Assembly: GCF_030816915.1 (NCBI RefSeq)
Contig: NZ_JAUSYN010000002.1
Coordinates: 2,679,501-2,743,500, forward strand
DNA: 64,000 nt
Direction of reading: 5' to 3'
DNA from: Streptomyces sp. B3I8
GTDB lineage: Bacteria > Actinomycetota > Actinomycetes > Streptomycetales > Streptomycetaceae
The notes beneath the pieces were generated by a model that was not told where the DNA came from, ran no database searches, and saw nothing but the letters and a program-made list of their open reading frames with translations. Below, in pieces: positions 16,939 through 25,405 of the stretch (position 1 is its first letter; each line of letters starts with the position of its first letter). Position numbers and translations under genes: made by a program.

Positions 16939-19900
16939 ATGCAGATCCGGCTGACCGTCGTTGACCCGCTGGGCCCGCCCGCGGAGCCGGGAGCGCGCGC
17001 CGCGAGCCGCGACGTACTGGTCACCGCCCCCGCCGGGACGGCGCTGGCCGCGGTGGTCGCGGACCTCGTCTCGGCGGTGGGCGGCGGGGACGGCCCGGCG
17101 GTGCTGTACGCGGGAGCGGAACGGCTCGACCCGCAGCGCCGCACGCTGGGCGAGCCGCCCCTCACGGACGGCGCCGTGCTGTCGCTGGGCGCTCCCGTGG
17201 AGCCGGGCCCCGAGGCGGCGGACGACGTCTCGGCGGAGCTGCACGTGGTGGCGGGTCCGGACGCGGGCGGGGTGCATCTGCTGCACGGCGGACAGATCAG
17301 GGTGGGCCGCTCGGCCGACGCCGACGTCCCGCTCGACGATCCCGACGTCTCCCGCCTGCACTGCGCGGTCACCGTCGCGCCCGACGGCCGGGTCACGGTC
17401 GCCGACCTCGGCTCCACCAACGGCACGGCACTGGACGGCGTCCGCGTCACCGACCGCCCGGTGCGGCTGGTCCCGGGTGCGCTCCTGCGCCTCGGCGAGT
17501 CGACGCTGCGGCTGGCACCGCCGGGCGGCGTGCCGGCGGTCCCGACGACACCGGACGGCGAGGGGCACACACGGATACGGGTCACCGGCGCCCCTTCCGG
17601 TGCGGGTGCGGGTGCGGTGGCGGGTGCGCCCGGGGACGCGGGGGCCGCCGCCCCGCGACCGGCCGGCGCGTCCGCCGGCCGCCCGGAGCACGGTCCGACG
17701 GCGGACGGGCAGGCGGCGCCGGGGGCGTACGGGACCGGAACGCCGGGCCCGCACGGGCACCCGGCGGGCGAACCGGCCGGCGCGTCGGGCACGTCCGGTG
17801 CGTCCGGCCACACCGATGCGTCCGGCCACACCGATGCGTACGGCGGCGGTGCGGGGGCCGTCACCCGGGGCGGCGAGGAGCGCCTCGGGAGGGGTGGCAC
17901 GGCCGCCGGTCGCGCCCGAGACCTCGACCCCGATCACCACTACGACCGTGACCGGGACCGGGACCGGGACGGCGACCGCGCGAACGGTTTCGGCGGGCCC
18001 GACGGCCATGACGGTCCGTACGGTTTCGGCCAGGGAGCCGATGTCGGCGGCCGGAGCGGCGACGCCCGGGGGCGCGCGGGGACGCCCGTCCGCGGCACCG
18101 ACGTGCCGGACGCGTCGAACACGACGGAGGTGCCGGGCTCCCGTGACCCCGGCGCCGGGACCCGACGGCGCGGCGGGCTCGCCGCGTGGGCCCGGCGGCT
18201 GGCCGGGGGACGGGACGAGGCCACCGCGGGCAGCGGGCCGACCGGTCACGCCGAGGGCGTCGCCCCGACCCTGCCGCACCGCCCGCAGGGACCCGAGAAA
18301 TGGCCGGATCCCGCCGTGCTGCTGCTGACCGCGCTCCGGCCGGGGCCCCGGCTGTGGGAGCGCGGGCCGCTGCACCCGGAGGCGCTCACCGTGCGGCTCG
18401 GCACCGCCGATCTGCCCGCCGTACCCGACGGCACCGGCCCGCTGCTCGCCGTACCGGTGACCACCGGGCTGCGCGAGGTCGGCTCCCTCGGGCTGGCCGG
18501 ACCCCGCGCCCGCCTCGGCGGGCTCGCCCGTGCCGTACTGGCCCAGCTCGCCGCGCTGCACTCCCCCGACACCCTGGAAATCGTCCTGATCAGCGCGGAC
18601 CGCGCGCGCCCCGTCGAGGAGCGCACCGCCGAGTGGTCCTGGCTCGGCTGGCTGCCGCACCTCGTCCCCGCGCACGGCCAGGACTGCCGGCTGCTGCTCG
18701 CCCACGACCGGGACCAGGCGACGGCCCGTACGACAGAGCTGCTGCGCCGCCTCGACGACCGGCTCGCGGAGTTCTCGTCCGGCGCCGCGCCACGGGTGCC
18801 GCACCAGGGCGGCCCCGGGGACGAGGACGAGACGGCGCGGCGTCCCTCCTGGGCACGGGACGCGGCCGCGCCGGCCGAACCGTACGCCGGTCCCCGCACC
18901 GTGCTCGTGGTGGACGGCGACCCCGGCGGCGCGGACGTGCGCGAGGGCGTGGTGCGGCTGGTGCGCGAGGGGCCGCAGGCCGGGATCCACGTGATCTGCC
19001 TGGCCGAGACGGCGGCGGCCTCCCCCACCACGCCGGCCGCACGGACGTACCAGGCGGTGTGCGCGGAGTCTCCGACGTTCCGGGAGTGCGGGGCGGTCGC
19101 CCTGCTCAGCGGTGACGTGGCCACGGCGGTGCGCATCCTGCGGGTGGCGCCGCACGCGGAGCCGGGCGCCGGTGATTCCGCCGCGCCCCACCCCGGCGAC
19201 GGGCCGGGCGCGCCGACCCCTCGTGCCCGTGCCCCCCGGCCCGGCCACGCCGCCGAGGGCCGCGTGGCGGACCCGTCCGCCGTTCCGCGGCCCCGCGGCG
19301 CGCACGAACCGCACGGCGCACATGGCACACATGACGCACACACCGCACATGGCGGGCACGGCGGGCACAGCTCGGCGAGTGCCTCCGACCCCTCGTACGA
19401 TCCCCAGGCCACGCACCACGACCGCACCGGCCGGGATCCTCGGGACGCGGCGTCCGGCGGGCGGATACGCCGGAGCCCGGTGAGCGAGGGCACGGTCGCC
19501 GCCGTGGACGCGGTGTCCCTCGCCTGGGCCGAACGGTTCGCCCGGGCGCTCGCCCCGCTGCGGACGGACGGACCCGCCGCCGGGACGCTCCCGCATCCGC
19601 GCATCTCCGCGCCGCTGCCCCGGACGGCCCGTCTGCTGGACGAGTTGGGGCTGGCCCGGGCCACCCCGCCCTCGCTGATGGCCCGTTGGGCGGCCGCGGC
19701 CGACGACACCGAGTCGCTGGGCGGCCGCGCCTGGGCGGTGCTCGGGGCCGGGCCGCGTGGCCCGGTCGTCGTGGACCTCGCCGCCGACGGCCCGCACCTG
19801 TTGGTGGAGGGGCCGTCCGGCAGCGGCCGTACGGAGTTGCTGCGGGCGGTCGTCGCGTCCCTCGCGGCGGCCGAACGCCCGGACCGGCTCGGCCTCGTGC

Positions 19901-20892
19901 TGATAGACGGCCGCGACTGCGGACCGCACGCCTCCGGTGCGGACGGCGGACTGCGGCTGTGCACGGACCTCCCCCATGTCACCACCCACCTCGCGGCCAA
20001 CGACCCCGTCCGGATGCGGCAGTTCGCGCAGTCGTTGAGCGCGGAGCTGAAGCGGCGTGCCGAACTGCTCGGCCGGCTGGACTTCGCCGAGTGGCACACG
20101 CAGCAGGCCGTGTCACGGCGGCTGGTGCCGCAACGCGCGGCGAGCGGGCCGGGACGGCGGCCGATGGCGGTGGACGGCACGTCCGGCGCCACCTCCGGCG
20201 GCGCGCCTTCCGAACCGGCCGCGTCCGGGGCGGGCGCCGCCGACCTGGAGTCGCCGCCGAGTGCGACCCTGCGGCTGCGGCCGCCCGCGGCACGCAGGGC
20301 CGCGGAACCGGGACCGGCGCTGGCCCGGCTGGTGGTCGTCGTGGACGACCTGGACGCACTGCTCTCGCCCGCCCTCGGCTCCCCCGGCCGGCCCTCCGCC
20401 GGTTCGGTCGTACGGGCGCTGGAGGCGGTGGCACGGGACGGGGAGCGGCTCGGGGTGCACCTGGTGGCCGCGACGGAGGTGGACGGCGACCGCACGTTCC
20501 GCACGGAACCGGGCCGGGCCGCGGGTCTGCGGGTGCGGTTGCGGACGCCCGCCCAGGGAGCGGACGAACCCGCCCCGGGAAGCGGGCGGTTGACGTACGC
20601 GCACGGGGCGCAGGGCACGCCCGGCACGGAGGACCGGGACCTGAACCCGGACCGGGACCGGGACATGCGGGCGACGGAGTTCCAGGGCGGCCGCGTCACG
20701 GGCCGCATCCCGCGCACGGCGACCGTGCGCCCCACGGTCGCCCCCGTGGAGTGGGAGCGCATGGGCGACCCGCCGGTCCGGCGCACGGTACGGGAGTTGG
20801 GCAACGGGCCCACGGATCTCGCGCTGCTCGCCAGCGCGCTCGAGCGTGCGGCCCGGTCGGTCTCCGCGACGGGGGTCCCCCCACTGCTCTGA
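16939..20892 (+). CDS. FHA - FtsK/EssC-like ATPase
   Basis: A 1317-residue protein. Residues 1-90 look ubiquitin-like (EssC/YukD-type fold). Residues 98-190 form an FHA domain with G123, R124, S138, H141 and N161 in the phosphothreonine-binding positions. Residues about 210-450 are low-complexity (Gly/Arg/Asp repeats). From about 455 the sequence matches the EssC/EccC region (LGGLARAVLAQLAALHSPD, WLGWLPHLVP) and leads into an FtsK/SpoIIIE domain with a P-loop at 958-965 (GPSGSGRT) and Walker B LVVVVDDLD. The Walker A Lys is Arg, and no membrane helix is visible. The ATG at 16939 is where homology starts. It is divergent from two Ser/Thr kinases, so it may read their phosphorylation. Confidence 0.85.
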   Translation: MQIRLTVVDPLGPPAEPGARAASRDVLVTAPAGTALAAVVADLVSAVGGGDGPAVLYAGAERLDPQRRTLGEPPLTDGAVLSLGAPVEPGPEAADDVSAELHVVAGPDAGGVHLLHGGQIRVGRSADADVPLDDPDVSRLHCAVTVAPDGRVTVADLGSTNGTALDGVRVTDRPVRLVPGALLRLGESTLRLAPPGGVPAVPTTPDGEGHTRIRVTGAPSGAGAGAVAGAPGDAGAAAPRPAGASAGRPEHGPTADGQAAPGAYGTGTPGPHGHPAGEPAGASGTSGASGHTDASGHTDAYGGGAGAVTRGGEERLGRGGTAAGRARDLDPDHHYDRDRDRDRDGDRANGFGGPDGHDGPYGFGQGADVGGRSGDARGRAGTPVRGTDVPDASNTTEVPGSRDPGAGTRRRGGLAAWARRLAGGRDEATAGSGPTGHAEGVAPTLPHRPQGPEKWPDPAVLLLTALRPGPRLWERGPLHPEALTVRLGTADLPAVPDGTGPLLAVPVTTGLREVGSLGLAGPRARLGGLARAVLAQLAALHSPDTLEIVLISADRARPVEERTAEWSWLGWLPHLVPAHGQDCRLLLAHDRDQATARTTELLRRLDDRLAEFSSGAAPRVPHQGGPGDEDETARRPSWARDAAAPAEPYAGPRTVLVVDGDPGGADVREGVVRLVREGPQAGIHVICLAETAAASPTTPAARTYQAVCAESPTFRECGAVALLSGDVATAVRILRVAPHAEPGAGDSAAPHPGDGPGAPTPRARAPRPGHAAEGRVADPSAVPRPRGAHEPHGAHGTHDAHTAHGGHGGHSSASASDPSYDPQATHHDRTGRDPRDAASGGRIRRSPVSEGTVAAVDAVSLAWAERFARALAPLRTDGPAAGTLPHPRISAPLPRTARLLDELGLARATPPSLMARWAAAADDTESLGGRAWAVLGAGPRGPVVVDLAADGPHLLVEGPSGSGRTELLRAVVASLAAAERPDRLGLVLIDGRDCGPHASGADGGLRLCTDLPHVTTHLAANDPVRMRQFAQSLSAELKRRAELLGRLDFAEWHTQQAVSRRLVPQRAASGPGRRPMAVDGTSGATSGGAPSEPAASGAGAADLESPPSATLRLRPPAARRAAEPGPALARLVVVVDDLDALLSPALGSPGRPSAGSVVRALEAVARDGERLGVHLVAATEVDGDRTFRTEPGRAAGLRVRLRTPAQGADEPAPGSGRLTYAHGAQGTPGTEDRDLNPDRDRDMRATEFQGGRVTGRIPRTATVRPTVAPVEWERMGDPPVRRTVRELGNGPTDLALLASALERAARSVSATGVPPLL

Positions 20893-21149
20893 GAGGGCTC
20901 CGCCCCACCGCGCGGCGCGGACCCCCGCGCCCCGCCCCCGCCTCCCGGAGCGCACCCGGACCCGCCCCGCTGCCCCGCCGACGGCCCGCCGCTGCCCCGC
21001 CGCCGATCCGTCAGCGAGACAACGACGTGGTCACGATGGCCCGCTTGACACCGTAGGCGCTCTTGCCGACCCGCGTGGCCCGGCGTACACCAGAGCGCAC
21101 GGAACAGCGCCGGAACGACGTTCGACGAGGAACGAAGAACGGGGCAGTG

Positions 21150-22643
21150 ATGCGCAGCACCAGGAGCAGCAGGTTCGGCACCGTCCATACCGACATCGAC
21201 AGCACCCTCCACAGCGACCGCACCTTCCGTACCGGAAGAACCTCACGCACCGTGAGACCAAGCGCCTCGGTCAGGTCCGGCGGGCGGACCACCAGGGTCG
21301 CCGCCGTCCTCCTCGCCACCGCCCTCGCGCTCGCCGTCACCGGCTGCGGCGGGGACGACGACAGCGGCGGGAGCACCAAGCCCAGCGCCTCCGGTGACGG
21401 CAACGGCGGGTCCACCGTCCAGTTGCCCAAGCTGGACGGGCAGAGCCTGGAGGTCGCCGCCGTGTGGACCGGCGGCGAGCAGAAGAACTTCAAGAAGGTC
21501 CTCGCCGAGTTCGAGAAGCGCACCGGCGCCAAGGTCACGTTCGTGCCCGCCCAGGACCCGATCATCAACTTCCTGGGCTCGAAGGTGGCCGGCGGCCAAC
21601 CACCGGACGTCGCGCTGCTGCCGCAGCCCGGCGCGATCAAGCAGGCCGTGGACAAGGGCTGGGCCAAGCCGCTCGGCGCGGAGGCGACGAAGGAGCTCGC
21701 CGAGAACTACTCGCAGGGCTGGCAGGACATCGGCAAGGTCGGCGGCAAGCAGTACGGCGCCTACTACAAGGCCGCCAACAAGTCCCTGATCTGGTACAAC
21801 GCCAAGGTCTTCGAGAACGCGGGGGCGAACGAGCCGAAGTCGTGGAAGGACCTGCTGAGCACCGCGCGGACCGTCTACGACTCCGGTGTCACCCCCTTCT
21901 CCGTGGGCGGCGCGGACGGCTGGACACTCACCGACTGGTTCGAGAACGTCTATCTCTCCCAGGCCGGCCCGGAGCAGTACGACCAGCTCGCCCAGCACAA
22001 GATCAAGTGGACCGACCCCTCGGTCAAGCAGGCGCTGACCACGCTCGCGCAGATCTGGGGCAAGAAGGACTACGTCGCGGGCGGCGCGAAGGGCGCGTTG
22101 GGCACGGCGTTCCCCGAGTCGGTCACCCAGACCTTCACCGGCGGCGACCAGCCGAAGGCCGGCATGGTCTACGAGGGCGACTTCGCGCAGGTCAACATCG
22201 GTGAGACCAAGGCGAGGATCGGCACGGACGCCAAGGTGTTCCCGTTCCCGGCCGTGGGCGACACCGCGCCCGTGGTCAGCGGCGGCGACGCGGCCGTCAT
22301 CCTCAAGGACTCCAAGGCCGCGCAGGCCCTGGTGACGTTCCTGGCCTCGCCGGACGCGGCCACGATCCAGGCCGAGCTGGGCGGTTACCTCTCCCCCAAC
22401 AAGAACGTGCCCGAGTCGGCGTATCCGAACGCTGTGCAGCGGAAGATCGCCAAGGCGCTGGTCGCGGCCGGTGACGACTTCCGGTTCGACATGTCCGACC
22501 AGGCCCCGCAGGCGTTCGGCGGCACGCCCGGCAAGGGCGAATGGAAGGAGTTGCAGGACTTCCTGACGAACCCGAAGGACGTGGCCGGCGCGCAGCAGAA
22601 GCTGGAGGCCGCTGCGGCCAAGGCGTACGGGAGCGGGCGTTGA
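21150..22643 (+). CDS. sugar ABC transporter solute-binding lipoprotein
   Basis: A family 1 (MalE/UgpB-like) binding protein of 497 residues. A hydrophobic signal segment (VAAVLLATALALAVTGC) ends in a lipobox with Cys, followed by a Gly/Asp/Ser linker and the binding domain (GGEQKNFKKVLAEFE, GDAAVILKDSKAAQALVTFL). It would be lipid-anchored outside the membrane. I chose ATG 21150, where third-position GC is already high. GTG 21252 would give a more usual signal-peptide length (about 30 residues to the Cys) and is a serious alternative. It heads an operon with two permeases; no ATPase gene is present, so a shared ATPase such as MsiK is likely. The sugar is unknown. Confidence 0.9.
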   Translation: MRSTRSSRFGTVHTDIDSTLHSDRTFRTGRTSRTVRPSASVRSGGRTTRVAAVLLATALALAVTGCGGDDDSGGSTKPSASGDGNGGSTVQLPKLDGQSLEVAAVWTGGEQKNFKKVLAEFEKRTGAKVTFVPAQDPIINFLGSKVAGGQPPDVALLPQPGAIKQAVDKGWAKPLGAEATKELAENYSQGWQDIGKVGGKQYGAYYKAANKSLIWYNAKVFENAGANEPKSWKDLLSTARTVYDSGVTPFSVGGADGWTLTDWFENVYLSQAGPEQYDQLAQHKIKWTDPSVKQALTTLAQIWGKKDYVAGGAKGALGTAFPESVTQTFTGGDQPKAGMVYEGDFAQVNIGETKARIGTDAKVFPFPAVGDTAPVVSGGDAAVILKDSKAAQALVTFLASPDAATIQAELGGYLSPNKNVPESAYPNAVQRKIAKALVAAGDDFRFDMSDQAPQAFGGTPGKGEWKELQDFLTNPKDVAGAQQKLEAAAAKAYGSGR

Positions 22644-22677
22644 GCCCGCGCCGCGCACGAGGGGCGGGTGACCGGCG

Positions 22678-24033
22678 ATGACGTCGGCCGCCGCGGAGCG
22701 CGTCGCCGGGACCCCGGCGAAACCCCCCGTCCCCCCGAGGCGCGGGAGCGTGACGGGCACCCGGCGCACGGTGGCAGCGCTGTTCCTGCTGCCCGCGCTG
22801 GTGCTGCTCGGCGCGCTCGTGGTCTACCCGATCGGGTACTCGGTCGTCCGCAGTTTCTACGACTCCTCCGGCGACTCCTTCGCGGGCTTCGACAACTACC
22901 AGGACCTGTTCACCGACGACGGCATCCGCACGGCGCTGAAGAACAACATCATTTGGGTGGTGTTCGCGCCGACGGTGGCCACCGCGCTCGGCCTGGTGTT
23001 CGCGGTGCTGACCGAACGGGTGCGCTGGGGCACGGCGTTCAAGCTGGTCGTCTTCATGCCGATGGCGATCTCGATGCTCGCGGCGGGGATCATCTTCCGG
23101 CTGGTGTACGACCAGGACCCGGACAAGGGGGTCGCCAACGCGGTCTGGGTGGGCGTGCACGACACCTTCGCGCAGTCGTCGGCGTTCCCGAGGGCGCACC
23201 CGGGACGTCAGTCGCCGCTCGTCGCGCGGGACGGCGGGTTCGTGACGAGGACGACGGTGCACACGGGCGACACGGTGACCCTGCCGCTCGTCGGCGTCGC
23301 CCCCGACAAGATGCCCGACGACGTGAAGCGGGCGGTCGCCCCGAAGGCCGACCCGGGGAAGATCACCGGGACGACCTGGCAGGACTTCACGCGCGGCAAG
23401 GGCGTCGGCACACTCGGCGGGGTCGATGCCGCCGAGCAGGGGTACGCCGGCATGCGGATCGAGGCGGTCGACGACGCCGGCAAGGTCGTCGACTCCACGA
23501 AGGCCGCCGGCGACGGCACGTTCGCGCTCTCCGCGAAGGCGGACGGGGCGCGGCTGAGGCTCCCGGCGAGCAACTTCAAGGAGCCGTACAACGGCGTCGA
23601 CTGGCTCGGCCCGTCCCTCGTCACCCCCGCGGTCATCGGGTCGTACGTGTGGATGTGGGCCGGGTTCGCGATGGTGCTGATCGCGGCGGGGCTGGCCGGC
23701 ATGCCCCGCGAACTCCTGGAGGCGGCGCGGGTGGACGGGGCCAACGAGTGGCAGGTCTTCCGCCGGGTCACGGTGCCGCTGCTCGCGCCGGTGCTCGGGG
23801 TCGTCGTGGTCACGCTGATGATCAACGTGCTGAAGGTCTTCGACCTGGTGTTCATCATCCCGCCGGGCTCCTCGCAGGACGACGCCGACGTGCTCGCCCT
23901 GGAGCTGTACCGGAAGGGCTTCGCCGAGGACCAGCCGGGCGTCGCGAGCGCGATCGCGGTGTTCCTGCTGCTGCTGGTGATTCCGGTGATGCTCTTCAAT
24001 GTGCGGCGGCTGCGGCGGGAGGTGCGGCGATGA
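22678..24033 (+). CDS. sugar ABC permease with large extracytoplasmic insert (MalF type)
   Basis: A 451-residue permease. An N-terminal helix (LFLLPALVLLGALVVYPIGY) and several others are followed by the cytoplasmic EAA loop (EAARVDGANEWQVFRRV). Between about residues 145 and 305 is a soluble insert of about 150 residues. It includes a DDAGKVVDSTKAAGDGTFAL stretch resembling carboxypeptidase-regulatory-like beta sandwiches. MalF of E. coli has a folded P2 loop at an equivalent place, contacting the binding protein. The C-terminus NVRRLRREVRR lies within the first copy of the 92-bp repeat, and the stop overlaps the start of the first mini-ORF (ATGA). It is 34 bp after the binding-protein gene. 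Confidence 0.9.
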   Translation: MTSAAAERVAGTPAKPPVPPRRGSVTGTRRTVAALFLLPALVLLGALVVYPIGYSVVRSFYDSSGDSFAGFDNYQDLFTDDGIRTALKNNIIWVVFAPTVATALGLVFAVLTERVRWGTAFKLVVFMPMAISMLAAGIIFRLVYDQDPDKGVANAVWVGVHDTFAQSSAFPRAHPGRQSPLVARDGGFVTRTTVHTGDTVTLPLVGVAPDKMPDDVKRAVAPKADPGKITGTTWQDFTRGKGVGTLGGVDAAEQGYAGMRIEAVDDAGKVVDSTKAAGDGTFALSAKADGARLRLPASNFKEPYNGVDWLGPSLVTPAVIGSYVWMWAGFAMVLIAAGLAGMPRELLEAARVDGANEWQVFRRVTVPLLAPVLGVVVVTLMINVLKVFDLVFIIPPGSSQDDADVLALELYRKGFAEDQPGVASAIAVFLLLLVIPVMLFNVRRLRREVRR

Positions 24034-24125
24034 CGGCACGACCGCTTCCCGGCCGGGGGTCCGGGGGTCGTCCCCCGGGAAGACACAGCAATGTGCGGCG
24101 GCTGCGGCGGGAGGTGCGGCGATGA
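24030..24125 (+). CDS. coupled 31-residue mini-ORF 1
   Basis: ATG 24030 overlaps the upstream permease stop (ATGA) and has GGGAGG 8 bases upstream. It encodes MTARPLPGRGSGG onward to the same NVRRLRREVRR tail as the permease, then stops at TGA 24123-24125, overlapping the next ATG. It is very Arg-rich. It may be translated as part of a coupling chain rather than as a functional peptide. Confidence 0.35.
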   Translation: MTARPLPGRGSGGRPPGRHSNVRRLRREVRR

Positions 24126-24217
24126 CGGCACGACCGCTTCCCGGCCGGGGGTCCGGGGGTCGTCCCCCGGGAAGACACAGCAATGTGCGGCGGCTGCGGC
24201 GGGAGGTACGGCGATGA
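24122..24217 (+). CDS. coupled 31-residue mini-ORF 2
   Basis: A near-exact copy of mini-ORF 1 shifted by 92 bp, with the same RBS and ATGA overlaps at both ends. The single base change at 24208 (GTG to GTA) is silent for Val. Confidence 0.35.
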   Translation: MTARPLPGRGSGGRPPGRHSNVRRLRREVRR

Positions 24218-24309
24218 CGGCACGACCGCTTCCCGGCCGGGGGTCCGGGGGTCGTCCCCCGGGAAGACACAGCAATGTGCGGCGGCTGCGGCGGGAGGTG
24301 CGGCGATGA
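24214..24309 (+). CDS. coupled 31-residue mini-ORF 3
   Basis: The third copy. Its TGA overlaps the ATG of the MalG-type permease gene at 24306, so the chain ends in the real downstream gene. Confidence 0.35.
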   Translation: MTARPLPGRGSGGRPPGRHSNVRRLRREVRR

Positions 24310-25232
24310 CGGCCGAGGCCGGAGGAATCGGTACGGCGGCACCCGCGTCCGCGCCGCCGCCCGCCGGCGTCGTCGGGGCCCGGCGGTCCTGGGCGGCGCG
24401 GCTCACCGAAGGGGTCAGCGGCGGACTGCTGCGGGCCTTCCTGCTCGTCGTCGGCCTGTTCTGGCTGGTGCCGACGATCGGTCTGCTGCTCGCCTCGCTG
24501 CGCAAGCCGGAGGACATGAGCGCCTCCGGGTGGTGGAAGGTGTTCAGCCAGCCCTCCCAACTGACGTTCGACAGCTACCAGAAGCTCCTGGAGAACGGTG
24601 ACATCACCGACTCCCTGTGGAACACGGTGCTGATCACGGTGCCGGCGACGGTCCTGGTCGTGCTGATCGGTTCGCTGGCCGGGTACGCCTTCGCGTGGAT
24701 GGAGTTCCCGGGCCGCGACTGGTGGTTCCTCGGCGTGGTCGGGCTGCTCGTGGTGCCGGTGCAGGTGGCGCTCATCCCGATCGCCGAACTGTTCGGCAAG
24801 ATCGGGCTCTTCGGCACGATCACCGGGGTGGTGCTGTTCCACGTCGGCTTCGGGCTGCCGTTCGCGGTGTTCCTGCTGCGGAACTTCTTCGCGGAGATCC
24901 CGCGCGAACTGCTGGAGGCGGCCCGCCTCGACGGGGCGGGTGAACTGCGGCTGTTCCTGCGGGTGGTGATGCCGCTGGGCGGGCCGGCCATCGCCAGCCT
25001 GGGCATCTTCCAGTTCCTGTGGGTGTGGAACGACATGCTGGTCGCGCTGGTGTTCACCAAGGCGGGCACGCAGCCGATCACGGTCGCCCTGCAGACGCAG
25101 GTGCGGCAGTTCGGCAGCAACATCGACGTCCTGGCGCCCGGCGCCTTCATCTCGATGGTGATCCCACTGGCCGTGTTCTTCGCGTTCCAGCGGCAGTTCG
25201 TGTCCGGGGTGATGGCGGGGGCGGTGAAGTAG
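24306..25232 (+). CDS. sugar ABC permease (MalG type)
   Basis: A 308-residue permease with six predicted helices. The EAA loop reads EAARLDGAGELRLFLRVVMP, and the end GVMAGAVK is standard for MalG-like subunits. I chose ATG 24306 because it follows GGGAGG in the last repeat copy and the protein aligns from there. It pairs with the MalF-type permease across the 92-bp repeat. It is followed by a terminator, which closes the three-gene importer operon. Confidence 0.93.
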   Translation: MTAEAGGIGTAAPASAPPPAGVVGARRSWAARLTEGVSGGLLRAFLLVVGLFWLVPTIGLLLASLRKPEDMSASGWWKVFSQPSQLTFDSYQKLLENGDITDSLWNTVLITVPATVLVVLIGSLAGYAFAWMEFPGRDWWFLGVVGLLVVPVQVALIPIAELFGKIGLFGTITGVVLFHVGFGLPFAVFLLRNFFAEIPRELLEAARLDGAGELRLFLRVVMPLGGPAIASLGIFQFLWVWNDMLVALVFTKAGTQPITVALQTQVRQFGSNIDVLAPGAFISMVIPLAVFFAFQRQFVSGVMAGAVK

Positions 25233-25276
25233 CCACCGCCGAAGGAGCGGCGAGGAACGGCGAGGAGCGACCAGGC

Positions 25277-25308
25277 AGGGGGCGGGCCCGAGCACGGGTC
25301 CGCCCCCT
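25277..25308 (+). terminator. terminator of the sugar importer operon
   Basis: AGGGGGCGGGCCCG and CGGGTCCGCCCCCT form a 14-bp stem with one G-T pair and a 4-base loop, 44 bp after the permease stop. Confidence 0.8.
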
Positions 25309-25405
25309 CCGTGTGCCGACACGCCGGGATGTCCCCCAAATGCCACAAACGGCGTAACCGGATCACCCCTTCGGCCGTTCCCGGGCATATGCCCATACCG
25401 ACCAT

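Larger units (their letters stand above)
23997..24313 (+). repeat. 92-bp tandem repeat bridging two permease genes
   Basis: A 41-bp block starting CAATGTGCGGCGG and ending CGATGACGGC occurs four times (23997, 24089, 24181 and 24273) at exact 92-bp spacing. The blocks are separated by three identical 51-bp spacers holding a hairpin (CTTCCCGG ... CCCCCGGGAAG). I noticed one difference only (A at 24208). The block encodes the MalF-type C-terminus, an RBS (GGGAGG) and an ATGA stop/start overlap. Each copy therefore rebuilds a translational-coupling junction. Confidence 0.92.

Noticed and set aside
21045..21067. TTGACA near 21045 as promoter of the importer operon
   Set aside because: No acceptable -10 element is found at 16-19 bases downstream.
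18246..21212. 988-codon open frame on the minus strand
   Set aside because: It is antisense to the FHA-FtsK gene and Ser/Arg/Pro-rich, with no start or RBS.
24183..24305. Alternative longer start of the MalG-type permease through Cys/Gly-rich codons
   Set aside because: This frame runs across the repeat out of phase with the mini-ORFs and lacks homology; the ATG at 24306 has an RBS and the family start.
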